Below, one piece after another: positions 11,785 through 22,772 of a DNA stretch of 64,000 bases. Position numbers and translations under genes: made by a program. The stretch comes from Fusarium oxysporum f. sp. lycopersici 4287 (taxonomy: Eukaryota > Ascomycota > Sordariomycetes > Hypocreales > Nectriaceae), in NCBI RefSeq assembly GCF_000149955.1, contig NC_030997.1, positions 1,658,714 through 1,722,713 of the forward strand, written 5' to 3'. Position 1 is the stretch's first letter; every line of letters starts with the position of its first letter. The notes under the pieces were generated by a model. That model saw nothing but the letters and a program-made list of their open reading frames with translations. It searched no databases and was not told the DNA's origin.

Positions 11785-12360
11785 TCAAGGAACTTGACTC
11801 CTTGCCATGCGTAAGTACAAGTGCCCTCGTCTCGAGCAAGCCAACAGGCTATCCCACATCCGTTTCAGCAAGGTATTCCCTATCCCGAACTGCTTCAGAT
11901 GGTCCAAAGCTACTTGTGTCTCCGCAAGAGCCCCAACAGCAGAACCAGCCCCAAGTTCGAGATGCGCCTCGATGAGAGGTTTTCCAAGATCAACTTTTGT
12001 ATATATCTTGTTGAGAACTGTGACACCCTTGTCCATCTTTCTCGTCTTGTCAAACATCTCATCACTCAATGCCACCATAGCTTTACCGAGCTCGGTATCA
12101 GGTCCAGCAATTCGGGAGTTAATTTGCAGAGATTCTCTCATGGTGTTCAGATTTAAGAGGAAATTGCGGATTCTGTTACGAAAGGCCTCGTATTTTGCGT
12201 GTTCGGCCATTGCGCCCAGCCATTCCTCTCTATCAGACTCGGTGGATGCGGCTTGTGAAACTGCCGGTGTTTGGTTGGTGTACATTGCATATAGAAGAGG
12301 ATTCTCAAACTCGATGGGAATTGGGAAAGTATAGAGTGTTGAAGTTTGCCTGAGGATCAA
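11785..12360 (-). CDS. Hypothetical helical protein
   Basis: A 191-codon open frame, tail-to-tail with the FAD oxidase (139 bp). Residues ~40-165 look helical and charged (TESDREEWLGAMAEHAKYEAFRN region; later LSDEMFDKTRKMDKGVTVLN and a Gly/Ala-rich LELGAGSAVGALAETQ). No domain is recognised. The ATG sits inside a sequence resembling an intron 3' end (pyrimidine-rich, then cctcag), so the real start may lie in an upstream exon I could not place; the last ~15 codons may also be non-coding. It could be a real gene with wrong ends or a remnant. Confidence 0.4.
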   Translation of the reverse strand: MILRQTSTLYTFPIPIEFENPLLYAMYTNQTPAVSQAASTESDREEWLGAMAEHAKYEAFRNRIRNFLLNLNTMRESLQINSRIAGPDTELGKAMVALSDEMFDKTRKMDKGVTVLNKIYTKVDLGKPLIEAHLELGAGSAVGALAETQVALDHLKQFGIGNTLLKRMWDSLLACSRRGHLYLRMARSQVP

Positions 12361-13964
12361 GAATAAAAAGGAGGAATTTATGACCCTGTACGGGGGAAGA
12401 TGCCAGTGTCAAGGTATGCCAAAGTGATGCAGAGCAATGCCATAGAATACTCAATCACATCTATTTCTGGTAGGTTCTCATTCTAGTCACGGTTCATGAT
12501 CAACACAAGCATAGATTCATTGCTTATAGGCGCTGTGCGATAGTGATAACAATTCTCAGCGGTCGATTTCTGTAAGCGATTAATCTTCAACCATTCGTTC
12601 TTGTCACAGTAGCTTTTCAGAAACGTCCCGTGTCTTTACCAACTGCATTTTTCAGTTATGCAACCATCTTGGTTCCGGACGGCCAGCTTGCGCGAGCTGT
12701 CAATCCGGGATCTTGATAGTACTGGAGACCTCTTGCGTAGCAGGATTTGAAAGGGAGCTATCGCACATTGATCATCTCAGTACTTGATGGAGCAACCCGC
12801 ATATAACGTGGTGCAAGGTAAGCGGATTTGGTACTGAGATTCAGTATGGGCAGCATTGCTGTATGGCGGCTATCTCGCACGTCACCCATCGTCCCATGGA
12901 GACAACACTCAGCCTTGTGTAACCCAGCTGCATCGGAAACTCATGGTTCCGAAGATCCCAGTCCAGCCACCTCTCCTCACCGCCACTGACCAGCCAGCCA
13001 CTGGAGGAAATGGCATTACAAAAATGAGGAACCCTGGTCTCGCAGTTCAGCTGTGTCTTACAACCCCGCGCGCTGAGACATACACGCGCCCACAATTACG
13101 CCGGTATTCCAACTTGCAATCTCCTGTAGTTATCTTTTCTTCTCCGAAGCGGTACGCACAGTATAATCAGGCTGTTTCTCTGGTCGGTAGGTGTACTGCC
13201 AGCATCAGTCATTCGCAGAATACCGCATGATAAAATTGCCTCCATGAGATTGCAATACTTCGACGCATGTCTGAATTGATTCGGTGAGGTCTAATGTTTT
13301 TCTTGTTGGATAACTACTCGGCACGCCTGTAGAAAGGTACTTGATCCAGTGTGAAGAGGCGGACATCCATTGATCGTGCATCCGAGACAAATCAAATCAC
13401 TTTTCAAAATCGATATCTCGAGGAGAAAACATGACAACGCTGCACAGAATCATTGTAGCTGCATATGCAGTGACAACGCGCAGTCCAGTATCCTGTTGGA
13501 AGGCTTATTACTCGCCAAGAGCTACCCAGCGCAGAACTCTTGTAATTTCACGCGACACAAGTCTCACTCTCTCTATCAGCTATGATGTAGTGCTCAGTGC
13601 CACGAGGTTGGAGAGCCCGCCCAGTGTCTCAATTCTAGTGAGCTATGCTTACTTGGCACCGTTTCCCTCCGCCAGTTTACTCCAATGAGCAACAGCCATC
13701 TACCCCCAGTACCCGTTTCTTTCCTTTGGAGCTGCGGGCCGTAAACGGCCAGCCGCTGCGGACCACCCATATTTCACTAGTCTGACTTGCTCCAGACCAT
13801 GTTGGTGTTTCCTGCACGACATGAGACAATATCGCATAGTATTGAGATACCATACTCGTGTAACCATCAGCCATGAGTTCAATTTGAGGTTAGGCTACAA
13901 ATTATAAGTAAGGTCTTAATTCTCCATTGAGTAAGTTGACTCGCCAGTTGTCTAAATTTGTGCA
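12361..13964. other. Intergenic, 1.6 kb, no gene seen
   Basis: Several overlapping 60-125 codon frames occur (12841-13230, 13370-13882), but none has splice signals, a secretory leader or a recognisable motif; both strands are open at once, which argues against coding. Confidence 0.45.
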
Positions 13965-14575
13965 ATGTCGACAGTCGCTCTATCTCGAAAGAGGGCATCG
14001 ACCCCCTCTTCACCGACCACCAACTTGAGTAAGAAGCTGAAGCTGACAAGCATATCCCCGTTTCAGCCTCTGGACCAACAGATTTCACCCGCCACGCTTA
14101 CGACACTGCTGAACCAAGACCCAACCGATCTTGTTCCAGATCTGCGGATGCAGGTGACATGTCTGAAACTGTTTCTCCTGGCAATGTGAGATCACATACC
14201 GATGCATCTTCTATCCAACTGACAGCCTGTAGTTCAAGAATGCCAGAAAATAAGCTGAGTGTTAAAAGGATTTCACCGAAACATAGACCGGAGCACGAAG
14301 TGGGGTATAGACAAGCTGTAGAGGCTCTTAGCAAGTTGGATGTTCTGGGCATTGCAACGCGGAAAATGATCGCCACGGTCAATGATATTGAGAGGATTAC
14401 GAAGGATATTGATGAGATTCTGGAATTTGAAGCCCCATCATTTCCCAACGTGCAGCTGAAGAGGTCATGTCAGGATTTCATCGGGGTATATGAGGAGAGA
14501 TTGGCCAGCTTGGACCCTATGAGAGAAAATCGTTGTAAGGATAGTTTGTCCGGTGGTGAACATGAGATGGTCTAA
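13965..14575 (+). CDS. Hypothetical nuclear-type protein, frame uncertain near 14150
   Basis: The first frame starts MSTVALSRKRASTPSS and has a basic motif (SKKLKLTS) like a nuclear localisation signal, but ends at a TGA just before 14190. A second frame one base over is open to TAA at 14575 and reads as a charged helical domain (YRQAVEALSKLDVLGIATRKM and a following VNDIERITKDIDEILEF). The frames must be joined by either a one-base frameshift near 14135-14150 or an intron. GT at 14154 with AG at 14254 keeps the frame (101 nt), but the better-looking acceptor at 14232 leads to a stop. I cannot decide. Family unknown. Confidence 0.4.
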
Positions 14576-15161
14576 AAGAAATTTATCAGACACTCCCGGC
14601 GAAAATGCTTGTCAAAAAGCTCACTTTTCAAGGCTTTAAGAGCACTGACATGTTGTATTGTTCGGTTATTCCTCGTGCGCAGTTGAATGCTGTCTCGGTT
14701 AGGCATCAATCTCTAGTACTTGTGAGTGATAGCGCCCTTCAGTGAGGCACTTCAGTGCAGTCAGTTGACGCTAATGTGCCCCGAATGATATCTACAAATG
14801 TGACTATATTGTTCAACAAGAAATCATAGCTTATTAGATTTTTTGTTAACAATTGTTCGAAAATCCTCTTCCTTGATGCCTTCACTGCTAGTTCTTCCTC
14901 TTCTGTTCATCTTCTAATCGCACTTATTGAGCCTGTATAGTGAACTAGCACTGGGAGACGGCTACTGTTCTCTAATGTGCATCTCACCTCTTCTGTTCGG
15001 CTTATTCACAGCTACTGTATAGAGCATCCTCAACTTCACTTTGGCCTCTTAAACCAAGCGCATATGAGTCTCCTTCAGATTCACTCCAACACGAAGAAAA
15101 TCTCACAACAATTCCCAATCATAAGCTAGCAAGGTCATCAGTCTATGAACTGACTACCAAA
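14576..15161. other. Intergenic
   Basis: AT-rich with pyrimidine runs; promoter of the following gene. Nothing else recognised. Confidence 0.5.
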
Positions 15162-15869
15162 ATGTCTGACCAATCCTTGCCATTCCGAAACAAAAGTGTC
15201 ATCTGGGACCGTCGACGAGAGTACAAACAACGCGTGTCCAACTTTGCAGAAGACATCGCTCAGGTCTATGAGCTACGCGCCAAGGTGGACAGAGCAAACC
15301 GGGACTTCAAGGATGGACTCGGAAAGGACGTCGATCGACTGCTGCTCCTTCACTCTGAAATCATAAAGGGATCCGATGCTGTTAAAACGGGAGACTCCCT
15401 TCTGCTGACTGAGGGGGACATCATAGCCCTCTACCATCAGCTTGGCACCAAGGTTGTTTCAGAGCATTGGTATGAGTGCGTCCTTGAGAACATTTGGGAG
15501 AACGAGAAAGTTAAAGCGCAAGAGAAGATGGTCAGAGAGAAGCACTACGAGCTATACCATCAGAAAAGGCGCCCACGCATGACTTGTGACAATGGCTATT
15601 ATACACATCGTATGCATTGGTATGCTGAACGTCTGTTTAGTCGAGAGAACATAACTGAAGACGGGCCACTGCCAGTCAAAATTGTAATGAGGCTTGCATT
15701 CCTGGAGCGGTATGGAGAGGCAGATGTTTCGGAGTCCGACTTTGAGCAGGATCTGAGCGCCCGGACTAATATTCCAATTGAAGCCCTCAGGCCCGCGGGA
15801 GTTGAAAGCAAACATTCCATCTTTTGGATAGAGCGTAGATATGGATGCAGGGGCCGTAGGGACAGTTAA
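15162..15869 (+). CDS. Hypothetical charged helical protein
   Basis: A single-exon 235-residue protein with no signal peptide or membrane segment. It is rich in charged helices (WDRRREYKQRVSNFAEDIAQ; a region near 120-140 with many Lys/Glu) and has a central aromatic segment (HWYECVLENIWENEKVKAQ). The ATG has a good fungal context (AAA before ATG) and is the first in frame. No domain recognised; it may be a lineage-specific gene. No link to the neighbouring genes is evident. Confidence 0.55.
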   Translation: MSDQSLPFRNKSVIWDRRREYKQRVSNFAEDIAQVYELRAKVDRANRDFKDGLGKDVDRLLLLHSEIIKGSDAVKTGDSLLLTEGDIIALYHQLGTKVVSEHWYECVLENIWENEKVKAQEKMVREKHYELYHQKRRPRMTCDNGYYTHRMHWYAERLFSRENITEDGPLPVKIVMRLAFLERYGEADVSESDFEQDLSARTNIPIEALRPAGVESKHSIFWIERRYGCRGRRDS

Positions 15870-16087
15870 CTGTGATTGTGGTGTTGTTGAGCGAGATGCA
15901 AATGGTTGGAGTAAACTCTCTATTCTTGGCAGGTTTCGATAAAATCTGGTGTATGTTTTGCTTTCATAAGATAAACTTCTGGTCTTTTAGAGCTAGGTCT
16001 AGTATTATCGAGGCTCACTCTCGCTGCAGGGCTAGGTAGTTCAAATTCCGATACCATGACAACAAAAGCGGTCCAAGACCCATTATC

Positions 16088-17054
16088 TTATTTATTGTGC
16101 GTCCTCATTTGACATTCGCGTGTTCTTTTGCTCATCATCGCGACCAATTTCCACGTCCCCATTAGCTCATTCAACACAATGCCTTCCTTCCAGACGTCCT
16201 TTGCTATCTGTTTCTGTTGATCATCCCAGAAAACTTCTGGACCCCAGCTTTGTTTCTCCGTTCTGGCCTTCCTCCTTTTCTTCATTGCGTCGTGGACTCT
16301 TTGTTCTGACTCCTGTTTTGCTAGGTGTAGCCAGACTGCATTCTTTGGCTTGCTAAGCTTCGTGTTGTAAACCTCCCATAATACTGGGAATATCTCAACC
16401 CGCTTCATGATCCAATACGGCGCATGGCCGAATTCTTGGTAGAACCGAAAGGTCTTTTGCATCATCGGGATTATGTCACCGAATTTTACCGGGATCTTCG
16501 TTCGAGATATCTTGTTCGATGCAGCTTGTTAGTCCTGATAGGAACTTCTTCTGTTGTCCGTCCTTTCTGCTTGCTAGCTCCAAGAGCTGTATGTCATGAA
16601 CTCCGCCTAGTGACACTTTGAATCGGTGACATAAGATTCGGGATATGTCGCGGATGTCGAATCCCACTTTGGGGATGTTTGTCGACTCGAGAAGCACTCG
16701 AAGAGATGTCTCGCTGTTGCCGACGGCCGAGAAGGCTGCATCTCCAAGTTTTCTCACATTGACCGTGCAAAGTGTTCTATTCGATGGAATGAATAAGTGG
16801 AGGTCGATCAAATCGTCTTTGGCTATTCCTGTGGCATCGAGATAGATCGTCCGAGGTGTCGCGGAGAGCCCGATGACATCTCTGAGTAGTCGTTTCAGTT
16901 CATTCTTGAATTTGACCGATATGAGGGTCAGTCCACCGCCCTCATTCTCATTCTCAGTATATTGAGAGATCGACTGCTGGTTCATTGTATCGGTGAATAG
17001 TTGACGAAATCGAAAAGGAATGATGTGGCGCGATATGCTTGTGGACGCTCGCAA
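16088..17054 (-). pseudogene. Decayed 3'-5' exonuclease (RNase H-like, DEDD) domain protein
   Basis: Two open frames one base apart (17054-16476 and 16489-16088) together read like the fungal 3'-5' exonuclease-domain family. The first has TIYLDATG, LCTVNVRKLGDAAF, NIPKVGFDIRD, GVHDIQLLELASR and KKFLSGLTSCIEQD; the second has VEIFPVLWEVYNTKL, the family's distal part. The frame changes at an A4 run (TTTT at 16484-16487 on the + strand), and no in-frame intron fits. Catalytic acids also look lost: the usual D-x-E of motif I is D-A-T, and the final Asp helix reads KRVEIFP. The segment normally between the two parts is shortened. I infer a degenerate gene rather than only a base-call error. Confidence 0.6.
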
Positions 17055-17417
17055 GCTTTCTCTGCACTAGCTAAGAGGTAATAAAGAATGGATAGAATGA
17101 ATGTATGAGCTCATGGCGAGATTGACTGATTGATTTTGCCCCCCTTGCAGATGATTGGATTGCCTCGATGTCGCAGCCTGATGGTGTAACGATGGGCCTC
17201 CCGCATTTGATCATCACGCATGGATGCCTCAGCAAATCTCCAGTCAATGGCAACAAGTTTACTATGTAACAAACATTACCATAAATTCCTCCCTATTTAT
17301 TTGCTTGAATTCCCTAGAACCCAATACCTCTCCACTCTATCTAGCAGAGCATACATCCAAATTAACTACGTACTGCAAATCCATACCCTAACAGTAAGTA
17401 ATGGCAATGCCTGACAT
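17055..17417. other. Intergenic
   Basis: Nothing recognised; 3' flank of the GH5 gene and 5' flank of the exonuclease-like locus. Confidence 0.5.
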
Positions 17418-18612
17418 TTAGTACAGGCTACCAGTCCAGTCTTGAGCAGCCCCCGATGAGGTAGCATCGTTTATCGGACCCGCCAGGTTGACTCCAGAGT
17501 TAGTGTAGATGCCAAAAGGATCACCAGCATCATTCTTGGGGTTGTAGCTACAGCCTCCAGACGATGGGGGAAGAAGTTGCCAGTACATGTTAGGCAGGCC
17601 AGCAGAGTTCATGTCATTCACTTCCGAGACGAATGCCGACTTCTGATCGTACTGTTGCGAATCGACTCCCCATTCCTCGAGATAGACCTTCTTTCCGTTG
17701 GCCTGATTCAGCCAGTTGGGTAAGTTGGCGCTCCACATGCCAGGGACACTCGCGTAACGGTGGACGGAAATGGCATCAATAGCCTTGCACTGCGTGACCG
17801 CAGGGAGAAAGGTGCAACCGTGTGAAAAGTCGCCGCCTAGGCCACCGGTGGAAATCAGGATATGGCTGTCGAGTCCCGCGTTGCGCATGAAGGTTGCACG
17901 GCCACATGCCCAGCCTGAAGGGTCGCCGTTCTTGCAGTTGCTAGGTCCAGGAGTCATAGGTTCATTCTACAGACTCTGTTAGTGAATTCTAAGCTGATGT
18001 GACGACTTAGGGTTCGTACCTGCAGGTTGAAGCTAAAGATGGCGTTCGGCCAGTTCTTCCAGACTTTGCCAGAGTATGTGCCCTTGTAGTTAAGAATGTA
18101 CGACAGACGCGCGTCGTATGCATCAAAGGCGTCCTGCTTCTCATAGAAATACCCGGAACCCCACCGGGCCCAATAGGCGTCCCTTGAAAATGTCAGAGAT
18201 TGAAAGTCTGTGCCATGTGAATAGATACTACGTACTTCCTGTAGTCTCCAATCAAGGAGTTGGCGTCATGGGGTGAGATGATAGCCTTGATGTTCTTGTC
18301 CGACAACTTGACCAGAAGCTTATCAATCTCATCCAAAGTTACCTTGTTGTACTGCCCGATAGTGGTCTCCAACTGCGGGATATCCCTGACGATCTGGCTT
18401 CCTTTCTGGCAGCCCTTGCTAGCTTGATTGACCCAGAGCCTGACAACTTTGGCGTTGTAGGAGGACAAAGTCTGGATGTAAGCATCCTGGGCTGAGTCTG
18501 ACATGCCTTGCAGGAAGTAGTTGTTGGTGCCAGACCAAGAACTGGACTTGGCCTCGGTCAATTGACAAAAGTGAGCGAGGGCTAGACACAGCGTAGTGAA
18601 GAGACCCTTCAT
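17418..18612 (-). CDS. Secreted glycoside hydrolase family 5 enzyme
   Basis: Three exons: 18612-18236, 18182-18020, 17966-17418, giving 362 residues. A signal peptide is clear (GLFTTLCLALAHFCQLTEA). It has the GH5 TIM-barrel landmarks: NYFLQG near the mature N-terminus, VVRLWVNQ on an early strand, acid/base NEP at 181-183 at the start of exon 3, AISVHRY around 245-251, and the nucleophile strand VYLEEWG with Glu near 278. The family hydrolyses beta-glucans or beta-mannans by a retaining mechanism; mannanase and endoglucanase are both possible and the subfamily cannot be fixed by eye. It is part of a 17-25 kb run of secreted carbohydrate-active or wall-related genes. Confidence 0.85.
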
Positions 18613-19801
18613 GGTTCGGGCTGATTTGAGGGAAGGAGAAGTAGTTGGGGAAATGATGAGTGATGATGATTTGGGGTCATTTCTTACCAGAGGGCTATGG
18701 ATTGTATTTATATTTGATGGGTGAGAACGGCGTCTTGCATATTCAGGCTGTATGGTGTATATATGCAACATCACAGTTCACTTAAGGTGACATTGGGGAA
18801 AATGCGGTAGTGAGACCTCCAGCACTCCGTAAGCATGCAATCCTTGATAAACACAATCTTCCAACAGTGTACAGACAGGGCAGGAAGTTACCATAAAACT
18901 TATACAACTCAGTTGGCCAAGCAATTTTATCCTATAACAATTAGATACCAAGAAATATCTACCCGGAGTATTCATTTTTCGCCATCATCTTCTCCCTTCT
19001 CTCACTCGATCAAGCTACCGATGCATGATGGCCCCCAAATGTCAAGTTCAAGAAAGCCAGGCTCGGCCACAAAGACTGCCGTTGTAGCCGACACCAACCA
19101 ATCATGATAAACAAGGTGGTGGATGATGCGCGAATTGATAGCTCGGCGTGCAATAGGGCCCTGCTAGGACAGTATCTGTTTAGGGAGCAATTCCAGAGAC
19201 ATGAGTCCAGAAAGTGTTACTGAAGGTGTCCTCGGTTATTCCCCCAAGTTCAGCTGATCCTTTTTTACAGATAGTACCCCAATGGTGCTGATAATCCAAT
19301 GAGCCTTATTGGCCACAGTAGCCGACTAGACCGTGTTGATCTTTCACTATATGCATGAAACCCTTGCGCTTGGCCATTTCAACCAAAAGGTTGTAAGTAA
19401 CGACGTTCAGCGTCTGCATCAAGCTTGCATTTACGAACTGCTCATTTCGGCACGGCGATGGAGTTCGGGTGTGCCGGTCCACGGTAATGGGAATTTATCG
19501 GACGATCTTTGTGGCGAGGCCCAGCCATAGCTAGCTATTGGATGAATGAATCCACTCTAGGCAGCTGAGCCAGGTACGGAGTTTCATATTCGGCAATAGA
19601 CGCCAGCTAGCTCATAATCCGCTACCAGCACGAGCTAGCTATTATTACTCCCGAACTTTCAGCCGGCTCTCAAGATATAAGTCCACAAGTTGAGAAGCCT
19701 CTATGACTAAGACCTAGAAAGTTGAGTCAATTATCATCAATCAATAACATCCCTCTCTACCTTCGCAGAACCATTCGACTGCTCTCCAGACTTTATCCAC
19801 C
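18613..19801. other. Intergenic between divergent secreted-protein genes
   Basis: A 1.2 kb divergent promoter region between GH5 (minus) and the RlpA-like gene (plus). Scattered GCTAGC and AGCTAGCT words occur at 19530-19650. A TATAAG site near 19675 lies ~125 bp before the plus-strand ATG. Small open frames look random. Confidence 0.5.
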
Positions 19802-20691
19802 ATGCCTTCTCTCATTACACTTTCAATGATGGTCGGAACCATTGCGACATCAGTGGTTGCAGATGTCTACAACGTCAACGTTCCCTCGGGCTTCTTTCCT
19901 GGTCCTCAGTCTGGCATTGGCTCATGGTACCGCGCCTCCACCGGCCAGGACTCAACCAACGGAAACAGCTGGTGTGGCTACAAGTACTACAACTCAGATC
20001 CTTTGTTTGCTCCCGTAAGCCATTTCAGAACTAATATGCTTCTTGAACACCGACTTATGATTTCACAGTCTCTGAAGGCAATGGGTGGTGCCACGTATAA
20101 CTCCAACCCCGATGCCTGGAGACAGCAGACTAGGAAGTACTGTGGCCTGGAAGCCAAGGTCACCGACCCTACGACCGGCAAGAGTCAGCTTATGTACATT
20201 GGCGATTCCTTTGACGATCAATGGGTCAGAGTAGGTGACACGAGGAACTTGCGAGAAATTGCTACTGATACGTCTATGTAGACGCCCGCATCCATCGACA
20301 TCATGATTGACGCCTTCTCCAACATTCACGGAAATCCCAATGGGGACAAGAACAACGTCATCAAGGGAGTTCAATGGGAGCTCACAGGCAGAGTCAACAC
20401 CAATTATGCTGCACCAGGTGCATCCTGGCCTCCCGCTTCAGGCGGTTCTGGCACTGGCGGTTTGGGAGCCAAGTGCGATGGGCAGACCAAGTTATGCAAC
20501 AGCGGCCTTACATGTCTCTCCCCTGATGGTGTCTGCAGCGACAAGGCTTGTAATTGGGGGTGAGTTGGTCATATCAAGAGTGACATGTTCCGATGCTAAC
20601 TAGTCCTGCTAGGTGCCAAGGATGGTCTTGCAGCTCAAGTGTGCCGTGCCAAAAGCCCTGGAACTGTGTCAGCGGTTTTTGCAACGTTTAG
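19802..20691 (+). CDS. Secreted RlpA/expansin-like double-psi barrel protein with Cys-rich tail
   Basis: Four exons: 19802-20014, 20069-20230, 20282-20559, 20613-20691, giving 243 residues. A signal peptide (~1-20) is followed by a barwin/RlpA-like module: SGIGSWYRASTGQDSTNGN, SWCGYKYYNSDPLFAPSLKAMGG, KYCGLEAKV, and a later SIDIMIDAFSNI with NVIKGVQWEL. A Gly/Ser/Pro linker leads to a compact Cys-rich tail of about 55 residues (AKCDGQTKLCNSGLTC onward, ten Cys), split by the last intron. Single-domain DPBB proteins act on plant or fungal wall polysaccharides without known hydrolysis or serve as effectors; the tail looks like a disulfide-knot binding module. It lies head-to-head with a GH5, suggesting joint secretion on plant tissue. 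Confidence 0.75.
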
Positions 20692-20923
20692 AAAGGGAAA
20701 TGGTGATCCTGATTATTCCTAAGTGATTCGGATGTTCGCCTCTACTTGATGGACCAGCTTAAGGGCGTGAGTTAAGATAAGAACTTCTGACGATCAACAC
20801 ACCAATTTGCTGATATAAACTCCACCGTCGCAATCAACTTGTCTCCTCAACAGTATCAGATTCTACAAGCGGGAGTCAAACTCGCTTAAAATTACTTTTC
20901 CAACTAAATATACTCTTTCCCTT

Positions 20924-21331
20924 TCAGTCATCCTCTGCATAGCGGAAGTTTACCAGATACTCCAATTGCCTTTTCTTAGCCTCCTCTACTCGCCGCCATG
21001 TAACATAAAGATCCCTCTCAAGTTTGGCACACTTTTCGACCTTCGCCTCCAGACTCTTACAGTCAAGGTCTTTCCGAATATCGAGATGTCGTTTGCATTC
21101 TTCGTATGCAGCCTCAGCAGCCTTGATCTCTGCTTCTTGAGCTTGATGGACGTAAGACTCTAGTTTCATGATTCTCATGTCCTTCTTTTCGAATTGAAAA
21201 GGTGCTGTGCTCTTTAGTTCTCGGCGTTTCATTTCAATCTTGGTGAGTGCAAGGGCATGCTCGAGATTAGCGACACTGGCCGCGAGACCAATGCAGTCAG
21301 TGCAGGTCATGTCATGGGTATAGTGGTCCAT
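20924..21331 (-). CDS. Small coiled-coil protein with CxxC motif
   Basis: I choose the internal Met (start 21331; the frame is open to 21433) because it gives a compact 135-residue protein beginning MDHYTHDMTCTDCIGLAASV. A CTDC motif near residue 10 could bind metal. The rest is one long charged helix (LEHALALTKIEMKRRELK, QAQEAEIKAAEAAYEECKR, KLERDLYVTWRRVEEAKKR), a likely coiled coil. No signal peptide. No family recognised. A similar helical, acidic/basic style is visible in the degenerate locus at 53-54 kb, but I cannot show homology. Confidence 0.55.
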   Translation of the reverse strand: MDHYTHDMTCTDCIGLAASVANLEHALALTKIEMKRRELKSTAPFQFEKKDMRIMKLESYVHQAQEAEIKAAEAAYEECKRHLDIRKDLDCKSLEAKVEKCAKLERDLYVTWRRVEEAKKRQLEYLVNFRYAEDD

Positions 21332-21433
21332 TCTAACGATGGCCGTGATGCTTACGGGGGTGCTTTTGAATGTGATGCTTAATGGGTAGTGTCGGTGTTG
21401 TTGGAAGTTACTGTTGAACCGTCGGTCATTCAC

Positions 21434-22323
21434 AGAGTCGGGAAGACTTATATAGTGTGAATATGGTGTAAGTTCGTCTTTTTGACATTGTTCTGTTTGG
21501 CATTCATTTGTCTTTGCAATTCACAGCAGAGTTGGCACCAGCTGTTCATTTGACATCGATTGTGCACGTGCTCTAGTCCTTGAAAGCTCCCTAACATTTT
21601 TCTTGAGTGTTCTATGTTCAAGCCAAGAACACAGGGCATTCTGATGTTCAACTTGAGACCAACATAGCATAATGTTCATTGTACCAATCCCCTTGGCCTT
21701 CATCTTATCTATCTGTAGTCAAGACTACAGAAACTGATATGATATTTTCTCCGCGTTTGTGTCAGGGCTTGAGTTTCCCTTGAAGCCCTTAATCTTTCCA
21801 CTCACTATAGAGTACAATAAATAGGACGCTTCAATTATGATCATGGATCTAGCTTCTCGATAATGAGGCTGGAGCTAGTGGTAGAAAAAGGCCCCGCCCA
21901 GCCATGTCTCGATCAACATTTGTTTATCTTTATACTTTCTAACGTTTGTGGCGGGATACCAGGCTTGGTCTTTTTGATGTGGCGGTGAGCAGCATCATCG
22001 TGAAATTCAGCCAATCGCTTCACGCAGCTCAACCCCAGACTTGTTAAGGCATACCAGCCGGAAAGTTGGGAGAGGCTTGCGACGTCATAAGGTTTGCAGC
22101 GTAGCATCAAGTAAGATGAAAACTGGGGATTGCATGTCAAGACACCGTCCGGACTGGAACTCATTGGAGAATGTTGCGCATGGTCAATGCTGGAAGAATA
22201 ACTACCGAATCATTACCAGGGTCACAGGCGGTCAGTCTGAACCAAGACTACATATACCCTTCTTCCAACAACATTGTGCTCGACAACTGCCTCTACAATC
22301 ACCATCAATCACCATCAATCACC
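21434..22323. other. Intergenic with short repeats before the secreted-protein ATG
   Basis: No gene seen. The last 30 bases form the 5' leader repeat of the next gene (listed separately). Confidence 0.5.
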
Positions 22324-22325
22324 AT
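22296..22325 (+). repeat. Tandem 10-mer in the 5' leader of a secreted-protein gene
   Basis: CAATCACCAT is repeated three times directly; the last copy runs into the ATG. Short CA-rich leader repeats are common in strongly expressed fungal genes; this unit may also vary in copy number between strains. Confidence 0.7.
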
Positions 22326-22772
22326 GATGAGCATCAAGTACCTTCTTTTCTCCGTCCTCCTCGTCGGAGCCGTTCAGGCGTATGATCAGCCTCTCAATCC
22401 CGTACCAAGACCTCAACTAACTCACTTCAACAGAGAGGATTCAAAGAATCTCAGCAAGCACAACTGCTGTCTCCATATCAAAGACGCCAGTGATGCTTGG
22501 TGGATGACAAACCCTGACATCACCAAAGAAGTCTGCAAGTCGTACTACAAGGATGTCGTCAGTATATCATCACATCTACTTTTCAATAGGACTGAAACGG
22601 TTTCTAGGCGCAATTTGACAGCAAGACCGGGACGTGCAACGAACACAAGAATGGGACGATCAAGGATGTGGATTGGAAGAGCAAGTGCAAGATTTATGGA
22701 ACATCATTGGGCTGGACTGATGATCGGGTTGGGGCTGGGTATGACGCGACATGTTATCCGATAGACGCATGA
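22324..22772 (+). CDS. Small secreted cysteine-rich protein (effector candidate)
   Basis: Two exons, 22324-22557 and 22608-22772, give 132 residues. It starts MMSIKYLLFSVLLVGAVQA, a clear signal peptide. The mature ~113 residues hold six Cys (HNCCLHI, EVCKSYY, TGTCNEHK, SKCKIYG, DATCYPI), mostly in short spaced motifs, suggesting three disulfides. The frame of the first exon runs on in the intron, so the unspliced frame would give a different, Arg-rich tail with fewer Cys; the spliced version is far more sensible. Unknown fold. Size, leader and Cys content fit an apoplastic effector or wall-associated protein; that is inference. Confidence 0.7.

Noticed and set aside
12841..13882. Several 60-125 codon frames
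   Set aside because: Mutually overlapping on both strands; no support as genes.
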